Positions 1 through 12,109 of a stretch of 64,000 nucleotides of DNA are shown here, piece by piece (position 1 is the stretch's first letter; every line of letters starts with the position of its first letter). The stretch is from positions 2,349,201 through 2,413,200 of the forward strand of contig CAUJGJ010000313.1 in NCBI GenBank assembly GCA_963170055.1, in the 5' to 3' direction. The notes beneath the pieces are model-generated. The model made no database searches. It worked only from the letters and a program-made list of their open reading frames with translations, and was not told the origin of the DNA. Source of the stretch: Halisarca cf. caerulea. Its lineage: Eukaryota > Porifera > Demospongiae > Chondrillida > Halisarcidae. Made by a program: the position numbers and the translations under genes.

Positions 1-144
1 TCTGCTATACAAAAACTCTCAGTCACTTAATATAAATTCAATTCTTATGAATATGCAAATTAGCAAGTCACATGACTGTGACGTCGCCGTGACCGATCTC
101 CTCTGGCCGCGTATACTGTATAATATTATAGTCCGCGGAAACTA

Positions 145-535
145 CAAAAATGGCTGTCGCCAACCCAAGCTCCTGGCCGGTATGGGCACATGGCCAAAGT
201 TGGCAGACCGCTCAGTATGGGCACATGGCAATACGCGGAAGGGAGGGAAAAAAAAGCGAAAAAGGCTGCCGCCGACCGGCGCCGAACCGGGGGCTTGTGC
301 ATGGGAGTTGAGTGCCACGGCCGCTGCACCGCCGATTCGACCCCGGGATGCCCTTTCTCGGTTTCCGTTTTATCCCTCGCGTTCCGGCGCCGGCAGCCTT
401 TTTCGCTTTTTTTTCCCTCCCTTCCGCGTATTGCCATGTGCCCATACTGAGCGGTCTGCCAACTTGGCCATGTGCCCATACCGGCCGGGAGCTTGGGTTG
501 ATATCGCAGCGCGCTAATGACAGCCATTTTTGCTG
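145..535. repeat. GC-rich foldback (inverted repeat), copy 1
   Basis: Two arms of about 145 bp (roughly 145-290 and 380-535) are reverse complements of each other. They share two internal occurrences of TATGGGCACATGGC, a GGAAGGGAGGG(A)n stretch and a GGCTGCCG stretch. The loop of about 90 bp holds GCACCGCCGATTCGAC. The right arm has about 14 extra bases (around 500-513). The apparent reading frames on both strands here come from the inverted repeat and are not genes. A related arm end occurs near 19649-19702. Confidence 0.9.
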
Positions 536-552
536 CAATAATGATTAGCTAC

Positions 553-708
553 GACAGAACAAAGTTGAACCTTATTGAGCTGATCTGGAGAGTGATGAAA
601 ACCCACCTTAGGGACAAAGTAAAACCCAAGAATCTCCAAGAACTCGAGGCTGTGATCAGAGAGTTTTGGAAGACCCTGAAGCCTGATGTTTGTTCCAAGT
701 TCACATAG
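553..708 (+). pseudogene. Tc1-like transposase C-terminal fragment, copy 1
   Basis: The translated segment contains LNLIELIWRVMKTHLRDKV, KPKNLQELEAVI and a C-terminal LKPDVCSKF before a TAG. It aligns with the end of the transposase at 17849-18844 (LNPIEMVWGSMKTFLRDRV, KPKNFEELKAGI). The third catalytic residue (E of the LNxIE motif) is kept. The first two catalytic aspartates and the DNA-binding domain are absent upstream, where a foldback sits instead. This remnant cannot encode an active enzyme. Confidence 0.85.
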
Positions 709-955
709 GCCATCTTTCAGAAGTTATTCCAATTGTTGCAGAAAAGAACGGCGAACCATCGAGTCGTTAAGTTTTTACTTCTGTGTTTTAAGCGTGTGGG
801 TGTTATTGATAATCCTAACACGTATTGTGATCGATGTTTCTGCGGGCTTCCGCACAGAGCTTTGACAATGTTTGTGGTTTACCGTGCGGATGTTATTCTG
901 GGGATTCCTGTGCGTACGTTTGCGGAAAAACATAAGTTACTTTTGTCACGTACTG

Positions 956-1379
<424 letters not shown>

Positions 1380-1499
1380 CAGTACATGACAAAAGTAACT
1401 TTTTTTTCCGCCAACTTCTGCGGCACAAGGAAACAGGAATTCGCGGAAATTTTGCGGAAATAAGATGCTTAGTCCGTGCATAGCCGTGTTTCAGAGGAG

Positions 1500-1560
1500 G
1501 TCGGTCACGGCACCGTCATCATTGTTGTGACGTCATGGAGCCGTTGCTCGAGCATTAAAT
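1500..1560. promoter_or_regulatory. CRE-like TGACGTCA site
   Basis: A perfect TGACGTCA palindrome occurs at about 1527-1534, preceded by a TCACGG at 1505-1510. A TGACGTC also occurs near 78 and 2745 together with CCGTGACC, and TGACGTCAGTCACGG occurs near 19706. The repeated association of the two motifs at element or foldback edges suggests an element-encoded promoter site. The link is inferred from sequence only. Confidence 0.3.
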
Positions 1561-1844
1561 GGCAGAACGCTATGTGTGTGGTGTATCTCTTTCGGAAGAG
1601 CAGTACTTTTGTTGTATTGTACTGTCAGTAGGAGAGCGTTATTATTACTGTATTCCCAGTTTCCCTTTTATATCAGTGCCATTACTTAGCTGTGTGGTGC
1701 AGGTCTTCACCATGAATGAATTGGTGACGGTAGAGTGTTTCTTTCAGGCTGAAATTGATCAATAAGACAACGTAAAATGCGGGGATTCCATCATTATAGT
1801 AGCCCTTCATCTTCTGGACTATTCAGAGTATCAGCGTGCCACTG

Positions 1845-2330
1845 CTATGCCAACAATAACGGCGCTATTTCAAGATGCCATACTCGTTATATGGCAATGG
1901 GACACAATCGCTATAAAGCAAGAAAGCTGTAGTGGAGATTCAAGTGAATCTGGTGCTAGTAGATTAAGCAGTGAGGCAGATGTTTTTAACGGACAACACA
2001 CTCAAGTTTAAGTGTATAGGAGTTGCTAAAGAGATTATATATCAAGATATTTTAAGGGATTGCAAGAGAGAGCTCAGCAATGGAAGGGTAGTTCTAATGA
2101 GGTTGCATGTAGAGCAATTGGAAGAAGGTTGTACTGTAGCAGTGGAGCTTTTTCACAAGGAATCATGGTGCAGAGTTGGTTACATAGTGGAAGATCTGAA
2201 GAGTGAAGTGAAGCAAGTAATGGACAACAGTAGTTTAGTAGCAGTGAAACTTTCTAGCATACGTTATGTAACATATTGATATTTTCGCTCTCCACAGATT
2301 TCTATCTATTACGAATTCTAGCACTGAAAG
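1845..2330 (+). pseudogene. HIRAN-like domain fragment, frameshifted
   Basis: An acidic/serine-rich lead (IKQESCSGDSSESGASRL) runs in one frame to about 1985. It shifts into a second frame containing LKFKCIGVAKEIIYQDIL, CRVGYIVEDLKSEVKQVMD and VAVKLSSIRYVTY, then a TGA at 2277. The order of motifs (a K-x-K/C-G-V strand, 'YQ-x-IL', 'W-x-R-I/V-GY-I/V-V', 'V-x-x-x-W/I-x-YVT') resembles the HIRAN-like module common in uncharacterised cnidarian and sponge proteins. That similarity is from memory. At least one frameshift and one stop are present, so it is broken. It lies inside a Tc1-like element and looks like cargo. Confidence 0.42.
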
Positions 2331-2811
2331 TAGTTCCAAGTTTGTCCATTGGCGATCGATCGTGGATGACTCAGATTCGACATTCGCACTAATCTGCAGT
2401 TCGTGGTCCTGCTGTAGTGCTTCAGAATCCAAATCTGAGTGTTTCGACTGCTTACTCTTAGGCGTGTAGCCCGCAGGGGACCAACAGACTCTTGTTTGAC
2501 TTCTAGCTGCTGGGCCATTTGGCTCAAAACTATGCAGCGCAAGCGCATTTCACAACTTTTCAAGGATATTGCGCCACTACGGTGTACTTTGTCTCATAGA
2601 GATAGTGTGTGCTCGGGTATAAAGTGTCGCAAAGTTTCGCAAAGCAGTGTAAATAAAGATCGGGTAGTCTGCTATACAAAAACTCTCAGTCACTTAATAT
2701 AAATTCAATTCTTATGAATATGCAAATTAGCAAGTCACATGACTGTGACGTCGCCGTGACCGATCTCCTCTGGCCGCGTATACTGTATAATATTATAGTC
2801 CGCGGAAACTA

Positions 2812-3202
2812 CAAAAATGGCTGTCGCCAACCCAAGCTCCTGGCCGGTATGGGCACATGGCCAAAGTTGGCAGACCGCTCAGTATGGGCACATGGCAATA
2901 CGCGGAAGGGAGGGAAAAAAAAGCGAAAAAGGCTGCCGCCGACCGGCGCCGAACCGGGGGCTTGTGCATGGGAGTTGAGTGCCACGGCCGCTGCACCGCC
3001 GATTCGACCCCGGGATGCCCTTTCTCGGTTTCCGTTTTATCCCTCGCGTTCCGGCGCCGGCAGCCTTTTTCGCTTTTTTTTCCCTCCCTTCCGCGTATTG
3101 CCATGTGCCCATACTGAGCGGTCTGCCAACTTGGCCATGTGCCCATACCGGCCGGGAGCTTGGGTTGATATCGCAGCGCGCTAATGACAGCCATTTTTGC
3201 TG
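2812..3202. repeat. GC-rich foldback (inverted repeat), copy 2
   Basis: This is identical to the foldback at 145-535, shifted by 2,667. Arms of about 145 bp flank a loop of about 90 bp. It occupies the place where the N-terminal and catalytic core of the Tc1 transposase would be expected. Confidence 0.9.
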
Positions 3203-3219
3203 CAATAATGATTAGCTAC

Positions 3220-3375
3220 GACAGAACAAAGTTGAACCTTATTGAGCTGATCTGGAGAGTGATGAAAACCCACCTTAGGGACAAAGTAAAACCCAAGAAT
3301 CTCCAAGAACTCGAGGCTGTGATCAGAGAGTTTTGGAAGACCCTGAAGCCTGATGTTTGTTCCAAGTTCACATAG
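3220..3375 (+). pseudogene. Tc1-like transposase C-terminal fragment, copy 2
   Basis: This is identical to the fragment at 553-708. It retains the LNxIE motif carrying the third catalytic residue and ends at TAG. It is a non-functional remnant within the complete-ended element 1380-3622. Confidence 0.85.
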
Positions 3376-3624
3376 GCCATCTTTCAGAAGTTATTCCAAT
3401 TGTTGCAGAAAAGAACGGCGAACCATCGAGTCGTTAAGTTTTTACTTCTGTGTTTTAAGCGTGTGGGTGTTATTGATAATCCTAACACGTATTGTGATCG
3501 ATGTTTCTGCGGGCTTCCGCACAGAGCTTTGACAATGTTTGTGGTTTACCGTGCGGATGTTATTCTGGGGATTCCTGTGCGTACGTTTGCGGAAAAACAT
3601 AAGTTACTTTTGTCACGTACTGTA

Positions 3625-4040
<416 letters not shown>

Positions 4041-4669
4041 CAGTGGAACCCTGCTAATACGGCCCTCTGAAAAGCGGACACCGCGCTAATACGGACGGCA
4101 ATCACGAGTACCAAATTCCTGTAATTGGAAGTAATATAGAAGTACCCCCTGACATATGGACTCCCGCTATACCGTAAAGCGGACAGGTGTAGTAAGAACC
4201 AAATGATACCAACAATACAGAAGAATACACAGTATTGCGGACACATCAATTTCAAATGTTATCTAACAGTTTTTTCAGTCTTTGAATGTTTTGTGGCGAC
4301 CCCGACAGTCGATACTTGCACGGAATTTCCAACCCATAACCTCCTCCCCTGTTCACTTTGCTCCCAGTGACTTCTACCGAGCCTGAGTGATCCAGTCTGG
4401 ACAAAAAGTGCGAAAAGACTGGGGCAAGGTTGTACGGGACGTGCCCCACCGTTGTTCCTGACTTGATAACAGCAACTGCAAGTTTGTCCTTATGTTTCCT
4501 GGTTCTCTTTCAAGCATTAGCTCTTCACCAATATGGGGGGTCCACTGTTCCTTGTACGCGTGAAAACCTCTGATGAATGACGAAATTTCTACATTACTAG
4601 GAGAGCTTTCCTGGATTGCCATTTTGCGCGAAGTGCAGTCACGTTTATGTTGCCACGTGCGAGTACAAG

Positions 4670-6354
4670 ATGGCCGCCTCTATCGCGTTGTCTTCATCTA
4701 AATCTGTAGCGAAAAGGAACAGCTTAACGCTAAAAATGAAATATGAGGTAGTATTATCTGTAGAGAAAGATTCAAAACTAAGTATTCGGAAATTATCTGA
4801 AATGTTTAATTGTGGGAAGACGCAGATTAGTACAATCTTGAAGAACAAAGCACAAATCAAGGATTTGTACGAGTCCAATGCCAACGAGACAGCTTGCCTT
4901 GCTCAAAAAAAGGCATGGACCTCAGAATACTCTGATGTCAACGACAAATTGTTGGAATGGTATCAGATGGCTGTTCAGAGGAACTTGTTTCCTGACGGGA
5001 CTTTATTGGCTGAAAAAGCCAAAGTGTTAGCAGAGTGCCTAGGACATAAAGACTTTAAGGCATCAAATGGCTTGTTGCACAGGTGGAAGACCAGAAATAA
5101 TATTAAACAGAAAACTATATGTGGAGAGTCAGGTGATGTCCGATTGGACACTGTGGAATCGTGGAAGGAAAGGCTCCCAGAGATACTGGCAGTTTATGGT
5201 GCAGAAGATATTTGGAACCTGGATGAAACTGCATGTTTTTGGAAAACACTTCCAGACAAAGGTCTGTGCAAAATAAAGAAACAATGCAAGGGTGGGAAAA
5301 AAGCAAGCACAGAGTTACCATTGCATTTGTTGTGAGTGCATGTGGAATTTCTGAATCACAGCCAATAGTGATCTGGCAATCTGAAAACCCATGCTGCTTC
5401 AAAGGAATTAACAAGTCATCTCTACCTGTGCGTTACTATCATCAGCCTAAATCCTGGATGACAGGGGAAATCATGCGAGATCTTCTTGCATCTCTTAATC
5501 GGCGCCTTCGATCCAGTGGTCGATCTGTACTGCTCCTAATGGATAATGCAGGTTGCCATCCTGAAGACTTGCGTGAGAAGTTCAGTAACATCAAGATTGT
5601 CTTTCTGCCAGCCAACACTACATCCAAATTTCAACCTCTGGATTTAGGCATAATCAACAATTTTAAGGTGCACTACAGAAAGTTGTTGATGCAACATGTT
5701 CTTTCTGTTATGGAAGAGTGTACATCAGCATCAGAGATCCTTAAGAGGGTCACAGTCCTACAAGCTCTCAGGTGGGTATCACAGGCTTGGAAGAAAGTGA
5801 GCAGCGATATCATCACAAAGTGCTTTCGACGGGCTGGAGTTTTAGATCAGTCATTCAACGTAGTAAGACGTGGTATTGAAGAGGATCCATTTGGTGATCT
5901 TGATGGAAGGGACGACATGGAGCAAGCTGATGCTCAGGAGTTACGAAGTCTGGCTGATCAGTTGCACATTCCTGAACCTGGCTCACTGGTGGAGATGGCT
6001 TCTGCAGATTGTGATGTACCAATATGCAGTGAATTAGACAATGAGAAATGGGAAGAAGATTTTTTACAATCTGTGAGAACACAAAAAAGCACAGAAGATG
6101 AAACTGATAATTCAGTCACCATCACTGCTAGTGATTCTGAAGATGAGACTGAGGAGCAGGAGATTCCTCCACCAAAACTAAAGAATTTGCGTGAGGTGAT
6201 CGTCACTCTTGGGGATGTTCATCATTATTTGGACTTTTTCAGTTACACAGAAGAAGCCACAGAATGCTGTAGCCTGGTCAGCACTGTCTCACGTCTGCAG
6301 TGCTCTACAAAGACGAAAAAACAGACTACACTATTGGACTACTTCAATCCATGA
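4670..6354 (+). pseudogene. pogo/Tigger transposase with one frameshift
   Basis: This is a cut-and-paste transposase of the Tc1/mariner superfamily (CENP-B-like, DDE_1 domain) acting on CAGTGGAACC ends. I prefer the ATG at 4670 (context AAGATGG) to the one at 4616. In order: a psq-type helix-turn-helix (KMKYEVVLSVEKDSKLSIR), a CENP-B-type DNA-binding domain (about 4940-5100), and a DDD core. The catalytic aspartates are at 5222 (IWNLDETACF), 5542 (LLLMDNAGCH) and 5641 (FQPLDLGIINNF), with 32 residues between the last two. An acidic stretch follows, then a C-terminal KKQTTLLDYFNP. The frame changes at a run of six A (5297-5302), consistent with loss of one base or a sequencing error. All core residues survive. 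Confidence 0.92.
6322..6345 (+). other. PIP-box-like motif (QTTLLDYF) in pogo transposase
   Basis: The eight residues QTTLLDYF near the very C terminus fit the PCNA-interacting consensus Q-x-x-L/I/M-x-x-F/Y-F/Y. Drosophila pogo transposase is known to bind PCNA through such a motif. The match here is by consensus only. Confidence 0.6.
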
Positions 6355-6622
6355 TCTTAGGCATCCAATTTTATTAGTACCTATATACTGTTGTTGTGTT
6401 AATATGATCAACTTAAAATTATCCTAGTTATCTGCACTTTTTAGGCTTAAAAGTCTGCTACATCTGTATTATCAATTATATACACTTGTGTACCTCATTT
6501 ATTTATTTATTTAACCATATTTGATAAATTCTAGTATTAGAACCTCTGAAATGAGGACACCCCTATAATCAGGACAAATTGAGGCAGTCCCTAGGTGTCC
6601 GGATTAGAGGGGTTCCACTGTA

Positions 6623-7669
<1,047 letters not shown>

Positions 7670-7749
7670 TCTTATTTACACCTTATCCACATGGAAGTTG
7701 GGAGATCAAGATTAATCTACTATCCCTCGCATATCTGGCCAACATAGCT

Positions 7750-8450
7750 GAATAATGATACCTCTCCATGTTCGTTTGTTCGTCACCACATCTGTCCAAT
7801 CCTCAAGCTGGGTCCATGAAAGGTCTCTGCTGATAGTGTCCACTCAACGTAAACTGACTCCCCCAGGTTGTCTTTTCTTCCCCACTGGTCTACATCTAAA
7901 AACTCTCTTCTGTGTCCTCTCACAACCCATCCTTTGCACATGTCCAAACCACTGCAAACGTTGTTTCCTCAATTCGATCTCAATGGGTGGCTGACCTGTC
8001 ATTCTCAGTATGTCTTCATTCCTCTTCTTGTCCAGCAGAGTGAACCCTAAAATATCCCCTAAACACCTCATCTGGAATGTCTTCAGCTTCCTTGCATTCT
8101 GTTGATTCATAGATCATGTCTCCCCACCATAGAGAAAGACCGACATCATGCATCATTGATTGGAACACCTGTACCTTAGTTGCTATGCTAAGCTTACGAC
8201 TTCTAAATGCTTTGTGTCTCCACATCTGATAAACTGTTCCCACTTTCTGTTGTCTGCTGTCCACTTCCCTGTCTACACTACAAGTTGATTCTAGGATGCT
8301 CCCCAAATACTCAAAGTTGCAGACTTCTTGAATTTCTTCATTATTTAGACAAATTGGAAGGGTATCCTCCGACAATTTTCCAACAGGCATCAGTTTAGTT
8401 TTGCTACAATTAATCTTCATTCCCATGTAAAGATATGTAAAGACGCACAT
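7750..8450 (-). pseudogene. non-LTR retrotransposon reverse transcriptase, 3' remnant
   Basis: On the minus strand the end of a LINE ORF2 can be read. KINCSKTKLMPVG (end of the RT palm and start of the thumb) comes first, then NFEYLGSILESTCSVDRE, SRKLSIATKVQVFQSM, a degenerate SLWWGDMIYES (usually LLYGSETW), and FQMRCLGDILGFTLLDKKRN. Last are RKQRLQWFGHVQRM and WTQLEDWTDVV. These are the standard consecutive blocks at the C terminus of RT proteins of the RTE/Jockey-like kind. At least one frame change occurs near 8050-8110. The 5' part (catalytic FxDD box, endonuclease) is missing, as expected for a 5'-truncated copy. Confidence 0.85.
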
Positions 8451-9401
8451 GTGCACACACAGAAAGTGGATTTATCATTGAGTAGGCCAAGGATTGCTAG
8501 CACAGCTCTGTAAAGTTTTCTGTTAAGTTTAGCCTTACCGATAACTCCAACTTCCATATTTTACTTGTTGGCGATGTGTTTCTCATTCTTGTGTGAATCT
8601 TGTTTACCTATGTCTATCCAGTTAGACAAAACTCTCATTCTTTGACATTGCTCCTAGTTTTTCTGGCAGAATAAGGTGGTTTGAGTCCCAACATTTTACT
8701 AAGTCTAGCAGTTCTTTGAGCTGAAAATGAACACAGTATTATCAAGTCGACAGTGTTAATGTGTTGCTGATTAGTTCGTGTAGGACTTTACACAGCCATA
8801 TACCCTAGTGTACACATGTGTACACAGGTTACACACTTTTTGTGGTATCAATAATTATGATCAATACAGTATGTATTATACTACCTCACAGGATCATCAA
8901 AAAGCACTCTTTTAGTTCAGGCTATTGTGACGTTCTACTAAGACAACTAGAATGCTTGGTTTTGGGCATTTTATTGACCGTCACTTCTTCGTTCGTACAA
9001 TCACGTACAAGTTTTCCATTGGTACAAAATTCAAGCTTTTTTGCTGTACTATTGCCTTTTTTCTTTAGCAAATGCTAATTTTATTGTCCAAAACTTAACT
9101 TTGTAGTTCTTTCTCTTCGTGTAGCAGACATTTTCATTCAGTAACACTGCAAGCATGTATAAAACAGAACTTATAGTGACAGAACATCCAGTACGTATGT
9201 ATGTAGGTTGCATCCACCGCGTAACTTGTACCCCATATTCACCAGTAAATTTAGGTATCAAAACTGCCACATATACTCCATAAAGTATGGTAATTGGAAT
9301 TGGAACAATATCATTTGTGAGTGAACACATTGTTAGATGAAACCTTTATCTGCATTTTTTGAGCTGCTATATTTAAATTTCTAAATTCTAAAATCTGTTA
9401 G
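8451..9401. other. no recognisable gene (probable VPS50 intron)
   Basis: This is AT-rich unique-looking sequence. No convincing exon or element ends were found. A piece at 8461-8570 could be further decayed LINE on the minus strand. By position it lies in the intron upstream of the first visible VPS50 exon. Confidence 0.4.
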
Positions 9402-9534
9402 GTAGGGATAACTTCATTGATATATTTGGCTGCGGAATCATTTCTTCTGCTAGATATGGACAAGTACCAAGGGAAGCAAAGCGTATTATTTGGAATGAAG
9501 GGATTGACAGAATTAATCATACCTTTGTAGATGG
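9402..9534 (+). CDS. VPS50 (syndetin) exon, fourth from last
   Basis: The exon encodes DNFIDIFGCGIISSAR, VPREAKRIIWNEGIDRIN and HTFVDG, ending in a split Gly codon before a strong donor (GG|GTGAGT). The acceptor is either AG at 9400-9401 or AG at 9404-9405, so the true start is 9402 or 9406. The final part aligns with the syndetin segment that precedes '[14 protein letters not shown]' in human VPS50 (there ILWEHCIRLANRTIVEG). Syndetin is the subunit that specifies the EARP tethering complex with VPS51/52/53, acting in endosomal recycling. Upstream exons are not visible in the window. Confidence 0.82.
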
Positions 9535-9685
9535 GTGAGTCTTGAAACTAATATTGAGTGAAGTTAATGCTACATATTTAATGCTTTGTAATATCATGCA
9601 TGTGAAGTAGATTGCACTAATGTCTTGCACTTAGTTGACTACTTTGTTGACGGCTGAAATAATTTAAGTGTATCTACCTATGTAG

Positions 9686-9784
9686 CTTTTCACAAGTGAA
9701 ATCTTGCAGTAATGAAGGGCGTGCATTAATGCAATTGGACTATCAGCAATTTGTAACAAAGTTGAAAGCCATTCTTGAATTCCA
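9686..9784 (+). CDS. VPS50 (syndetin) exon, third from last
   Basis: The acceptor TGTAG precedes the exon and the donor CA|GTGAGC follows. The translation includes [19 protein letters not shown] and [25 protein letters not shown] is a signature of the syndetin C-terminal domain and is the strongest identification in this gene. The split codons at both ends join in frame with the neighbouring exons (GG+C = Gly; CA+T = His). Confidence 0.95.
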
Positions 9785-9862
9785 GTGAGCAATTGTGAAT
9801 GCTTAAAATTGTGTTCCCTTTTAATGTCTACTTATGTCAATTGATCTGATTATTTCTTCCAG

Positions 9863-9953
9863 TCATATACCAGGGCAGGATTTTGTTGAGCAGTATGTTA
9901 AAGCATATTATCTTACTGAGCATGATATTACAAATTGGATGGAATCCCACAAG
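9863..9953 (+). CDS. VPS50 (syndetin) exon, second from last
   Basis: The acceptor is TTCTTCCAG and the donor is AAG|GTTTGT. The translation is HHIPGQDFVEQYVKAYYLTE followed by HDITNWMESHK. It corresponds to the syndetin block with FVE-x-Y-x-KAYYLTE, which in the family leads to the last exon. The phase is 0 at the donor. The downstream intron (9954-15441) is 5.5 kb, far longer than the 78-151 bp introns just upstream, because of transposon insertions. Confidence 0.95.
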
Positions 9954-10137
9954 GTTTGTTTGTATTGTTATGTAACTTGAAATGAACATTGTTGAAGTGC
10001 ACACTTGGCAGGTGTCAGATATTAGACTTACATAGGGCAAATTAGATTGATTGAATACATGAAAATCAAGATGGCGTCTTTGAGCAACAAAATGTATCAG
10101 ACCCTTGTAGGATTGACCCTTTCATTTTTTATGTGTA

Positions 10138-10380
10138 AGGTAGAGTGCCCAAATTCTGAACATTCCATAATTCTGAACACCACCTTTTCCTGAGGAAATA
10201 GAGTTGGAGACATTTAAAAGTTTCAGGAAATAGAGTTAGAGACATTTAAAAGCCTGGCATTTCTTAGCACTAATACAGGACATAACAGCTACTGAAGAAT
10301 GAAACCTAGATCATTTTGTGTCGACTAGGAGACTACTATGTTCAAAATTAGGGACTGTTCAGAATTAGGGCACTCTACCT
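10138..10380. mobile_element. TA-flanked MITE (AGGTAGAGTGCCC ends)
   Basis: The ends AGGTAGAGTGCCCAAATTCT and AGAATTAGGGCACTCTACCT are inverted repeats of about 23 bp with one mismatch in the outer part. TA is present on both sides (10136-10137 and 10381-10382). Length is 243 bp. Inside, a block containing GGAAATAGAGTTGGAGACAT occurs twice in tandem (about 10193-10252). It has no coding capacity and is consistent with a Tc1/mariner-type MITE. It sits in the last VPS50 intron. Confidence 0.85.
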
Positions 10381-10587
10381 TATACTTTAGCCTGCAACAG
10401 TATTGAGGATAGTTGTTATTCAACTTCTGGTTGCACCAACGGAGTCATCAACATCACTGCAGCCCTGTTACCATGCCCAAAGTGTGTTTTCGCACCTTTG
10501 TGAGTGCAGGAATAAAATCCAATGACAATTGTCATTGCAATTGCTGGAGAGATTCATGGACAACAGAAAACCACTTTGCTGAAGTCT

Positions 10588-10614
10588 GGAGACATGGAGA
10601 AGAACCCTGGCCCT
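10588..10614 (+). other. 2A-like ribosome-skipping motif (GDMEKNPGP)
   Basis: The sequence LLKSGDMEKNPGP matches the 2A consensus D-x-E-x-NPGP, in which the ribosome fails to form the Gly-Pro bond. Here it lies about 30 codons after the ATG at 10522 and just before the endonuclease domain. 2A-like motifs at the N terminus of APE-type LINE proteins have been described in sea urchin, mollusc and other invertebrate genomes. Confidence 0.8.
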
Positions 10615-10639
10615 GCAGCTTCTGTGAGCGATGTTGCCA

Positions 10640-11110
10640 AGAACAAGAACAAAGATCCTTTGGTAGTGATTCACGCGAACACCCGTAGCCTCATTTGTCA
10701 TTTTCATGATATCTCTCTGCCTTTGTGTCCTCAGAATGTCCGCACATATTGGCCCTTTCAGAAACGTGGTTGGACTGTTCTGTTGATGATGGTGAAGTTC
10801 ATATCCCAGGTTACAATTTGTTCACGTTTGATCGCAATTGTAATGGTGGTGGAGTTGCTATCTATTGTGCTGACAGTTTGCCTTGCAGTACTTAGTTGTG
10901 ATAGGTCTTCTTCTGGTGTTGAATCTCTATGGGTCTCTGTTAGGCTTGGTTACTTCCATCCTTATTCCATCCTTATCTTGCTGTCGGTCGTTTTTATCAT
11001 CCTCCTGGTGCTTCATCGTTCTGTGAACGATGTGTACGATAATATTGAGAAAATGATGTTGAATAAGAAATATGTTGTTGCTTGTGGTGATTTTAATATC
11101 AACCTGTTGG
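10640..11110 (+). pseudogene. APE-type endonuclease domain of LINE, frameshifted
   Basis: Signature pieces are spread over more than one frame. VVIHANTRSL is the first metal-site strand. ILALSETWLDCSVDDGE with IPGYNLFTFDRNCNGGGVAI follows in a second frame (from about 10748), and VVACGDFNINLLDLS comes later (around 11075-11118). The SETWL, GGGVA and GDFN motifs are characteristic of exonuclease-endonuclease-phosphatase domains that nick target DNA for target-primed reverse transcription. Frameshifts make this copy inactive. Confidence 0.85.
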
Positions 11111-12109
11111 ATCTCAGTAAGCCACTTTCTGAGTCGTTTCAACAATTCATTACATCTCACTCACTCATCCAACCAATTAATGTCCCAACTTGTTACTACC
11201 AATCTTCTGTTCTCTGCTGAACCTCTTCTTCACCACTCAAGATGTTTCTATCTCTAAATCAAGTGTTCTTGACTATTCTTTCACTGACCTGCCTGTGCTT
11301 CTCCGGCTTAACGCTTCCACCCCAACCATGCAACCCACCCTCATCACTCATCGTACTTTCAAGAACTTTTCAGTGCCCAGTTTTGCATCTGACCTTTCAT
11401 CTGTTCCTAGGTCAATCATAGACATATTTGATGACCCTGATGATAAAGTAGAGATTTTCAACCTGCATGATGTTCACTAGCGATGATCACTAGATGATCA
11501 TGCTCCAGTGAAGACTACAAAAGTTAAGAAGAACCCTTCCCCATGGATATCTATGGAGATATTGAAAGAAATGGATAGACGCAGTAGACTATTTCACTTC
11601 TGCCACAGGAATCCTTCTTGTTCTTCTTGGGACCATTTTAAGGCTTAATGTAACAAAATAGTGTGGCTTCAACGAAAGGCTAAATTTGATTGCTTCCATA
11701 GGCTAGTTAGGAAATATACTCAAACGTTGCACTTCCTCTTCAACTACTGATAACTGGTCTTCATTTAATTCGGACACCATCTGCATTGCTAACACCCTCA
11801 ACTCACACTTTGAACAGTCAGTTGTCCAACTGTATCTCCACCTCCAACCTACGAGTCACCACCTGTTGTCGCATCCATCTCCACATCCTTGTTATCACTC
11901 TCTCCCACAACCCCTGAATGGCGTGAACGAATTTAACTCAAGCTTCATTTAAACATAGGTGTGCTACTAGTCTTGATGGTCTTCCTTCCTCGGCTCTCAT
12001 TGCTGATCGTTCTGTTATTTGCTATCCTCTCTCCTCCATTATCAACTCTTCCATCAACTCTTCCCATTTTCCATCTTCCTGAAAATGTACATCCATTAAG
12101 TCACTCCAC

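Larger units (their letters stand above)
1..955 (+). mobile_element. Tc1-like element, right part (cut by window edge)
   Basis: The right terminus reads AAGTTACTTTTGTCACGTAC then TG, followed by TA at 956-957. This is the typical end of a Tc1/mariner element with a TA target. It is the reverse complement of the left end at 1380 (CAGTACATGACAAAAGTAAC) and is very close to the ends of the element at 16198-19184. Inside lie a GC-rich foldback and a transposase tail. The left part lies outside the window. Confidence 0.8.
1380..3622 (+). mobile_element. Tc1-like element with HIRAN-like cargo, complete ends
   Basis: The left end is CAGTACATGACAAAAGTAAC and the right end (3601-3622) is its inverted copy. 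TA follows on the right (3623-3624). The left flank is CA-repeat sequence rather than a clear TA. Length is 2,243 bp. Between the ends, in order, are subterminal GCGGAA motifs (1415-1460), a HIRAN-like fragment (1845-2330), a foldback (2812-3202), a transposase tail (3220-3375) and further GCGGA motifs near the right end. With most of the transposase gone it is non-autonomous. It could be moved in trans by a relative such as the element at 16198. Confidence 0.75.
4041..6620 (+). mobile_element. pogo/Tigger-like DNA transposon
   Basis: The left end is CAGTGGAACCCTGCTAATAC and the right end (6601-6620) is GGATTAGAGGGGTTCCACTG, an imperfect inverted repeat. TA flanks both sides (4039-4040 and 6621-6622). 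Removing the element restores the CA-array motif CCTGTACATACACAC seen at 1034 and 3701, so the insertion site is exact. Length is 2,580 bp. It contains one transposase gene on the same strand with a single frameshift. A short related MITE lies at 20263-20437. Confidence 0.93.

Noticed and set aside
47..548. Several overlapping open frames of 78-156 codons on both strands (and their copies at 2714-3215)
   Set aside because: They exist because the foldback arms are GC-rich and lack stops. The frames mirror each other across the inverted repeat and have no recognisable domain.
9130..9215. Possible extra VPS50 exon between TGTAG and GTACGT (frame with QTFSFSNTASMYKTELIV)
   Set aside because: Splice-like edges exist, but the peptide does not match the syndetin region expected before the 9402 exon.
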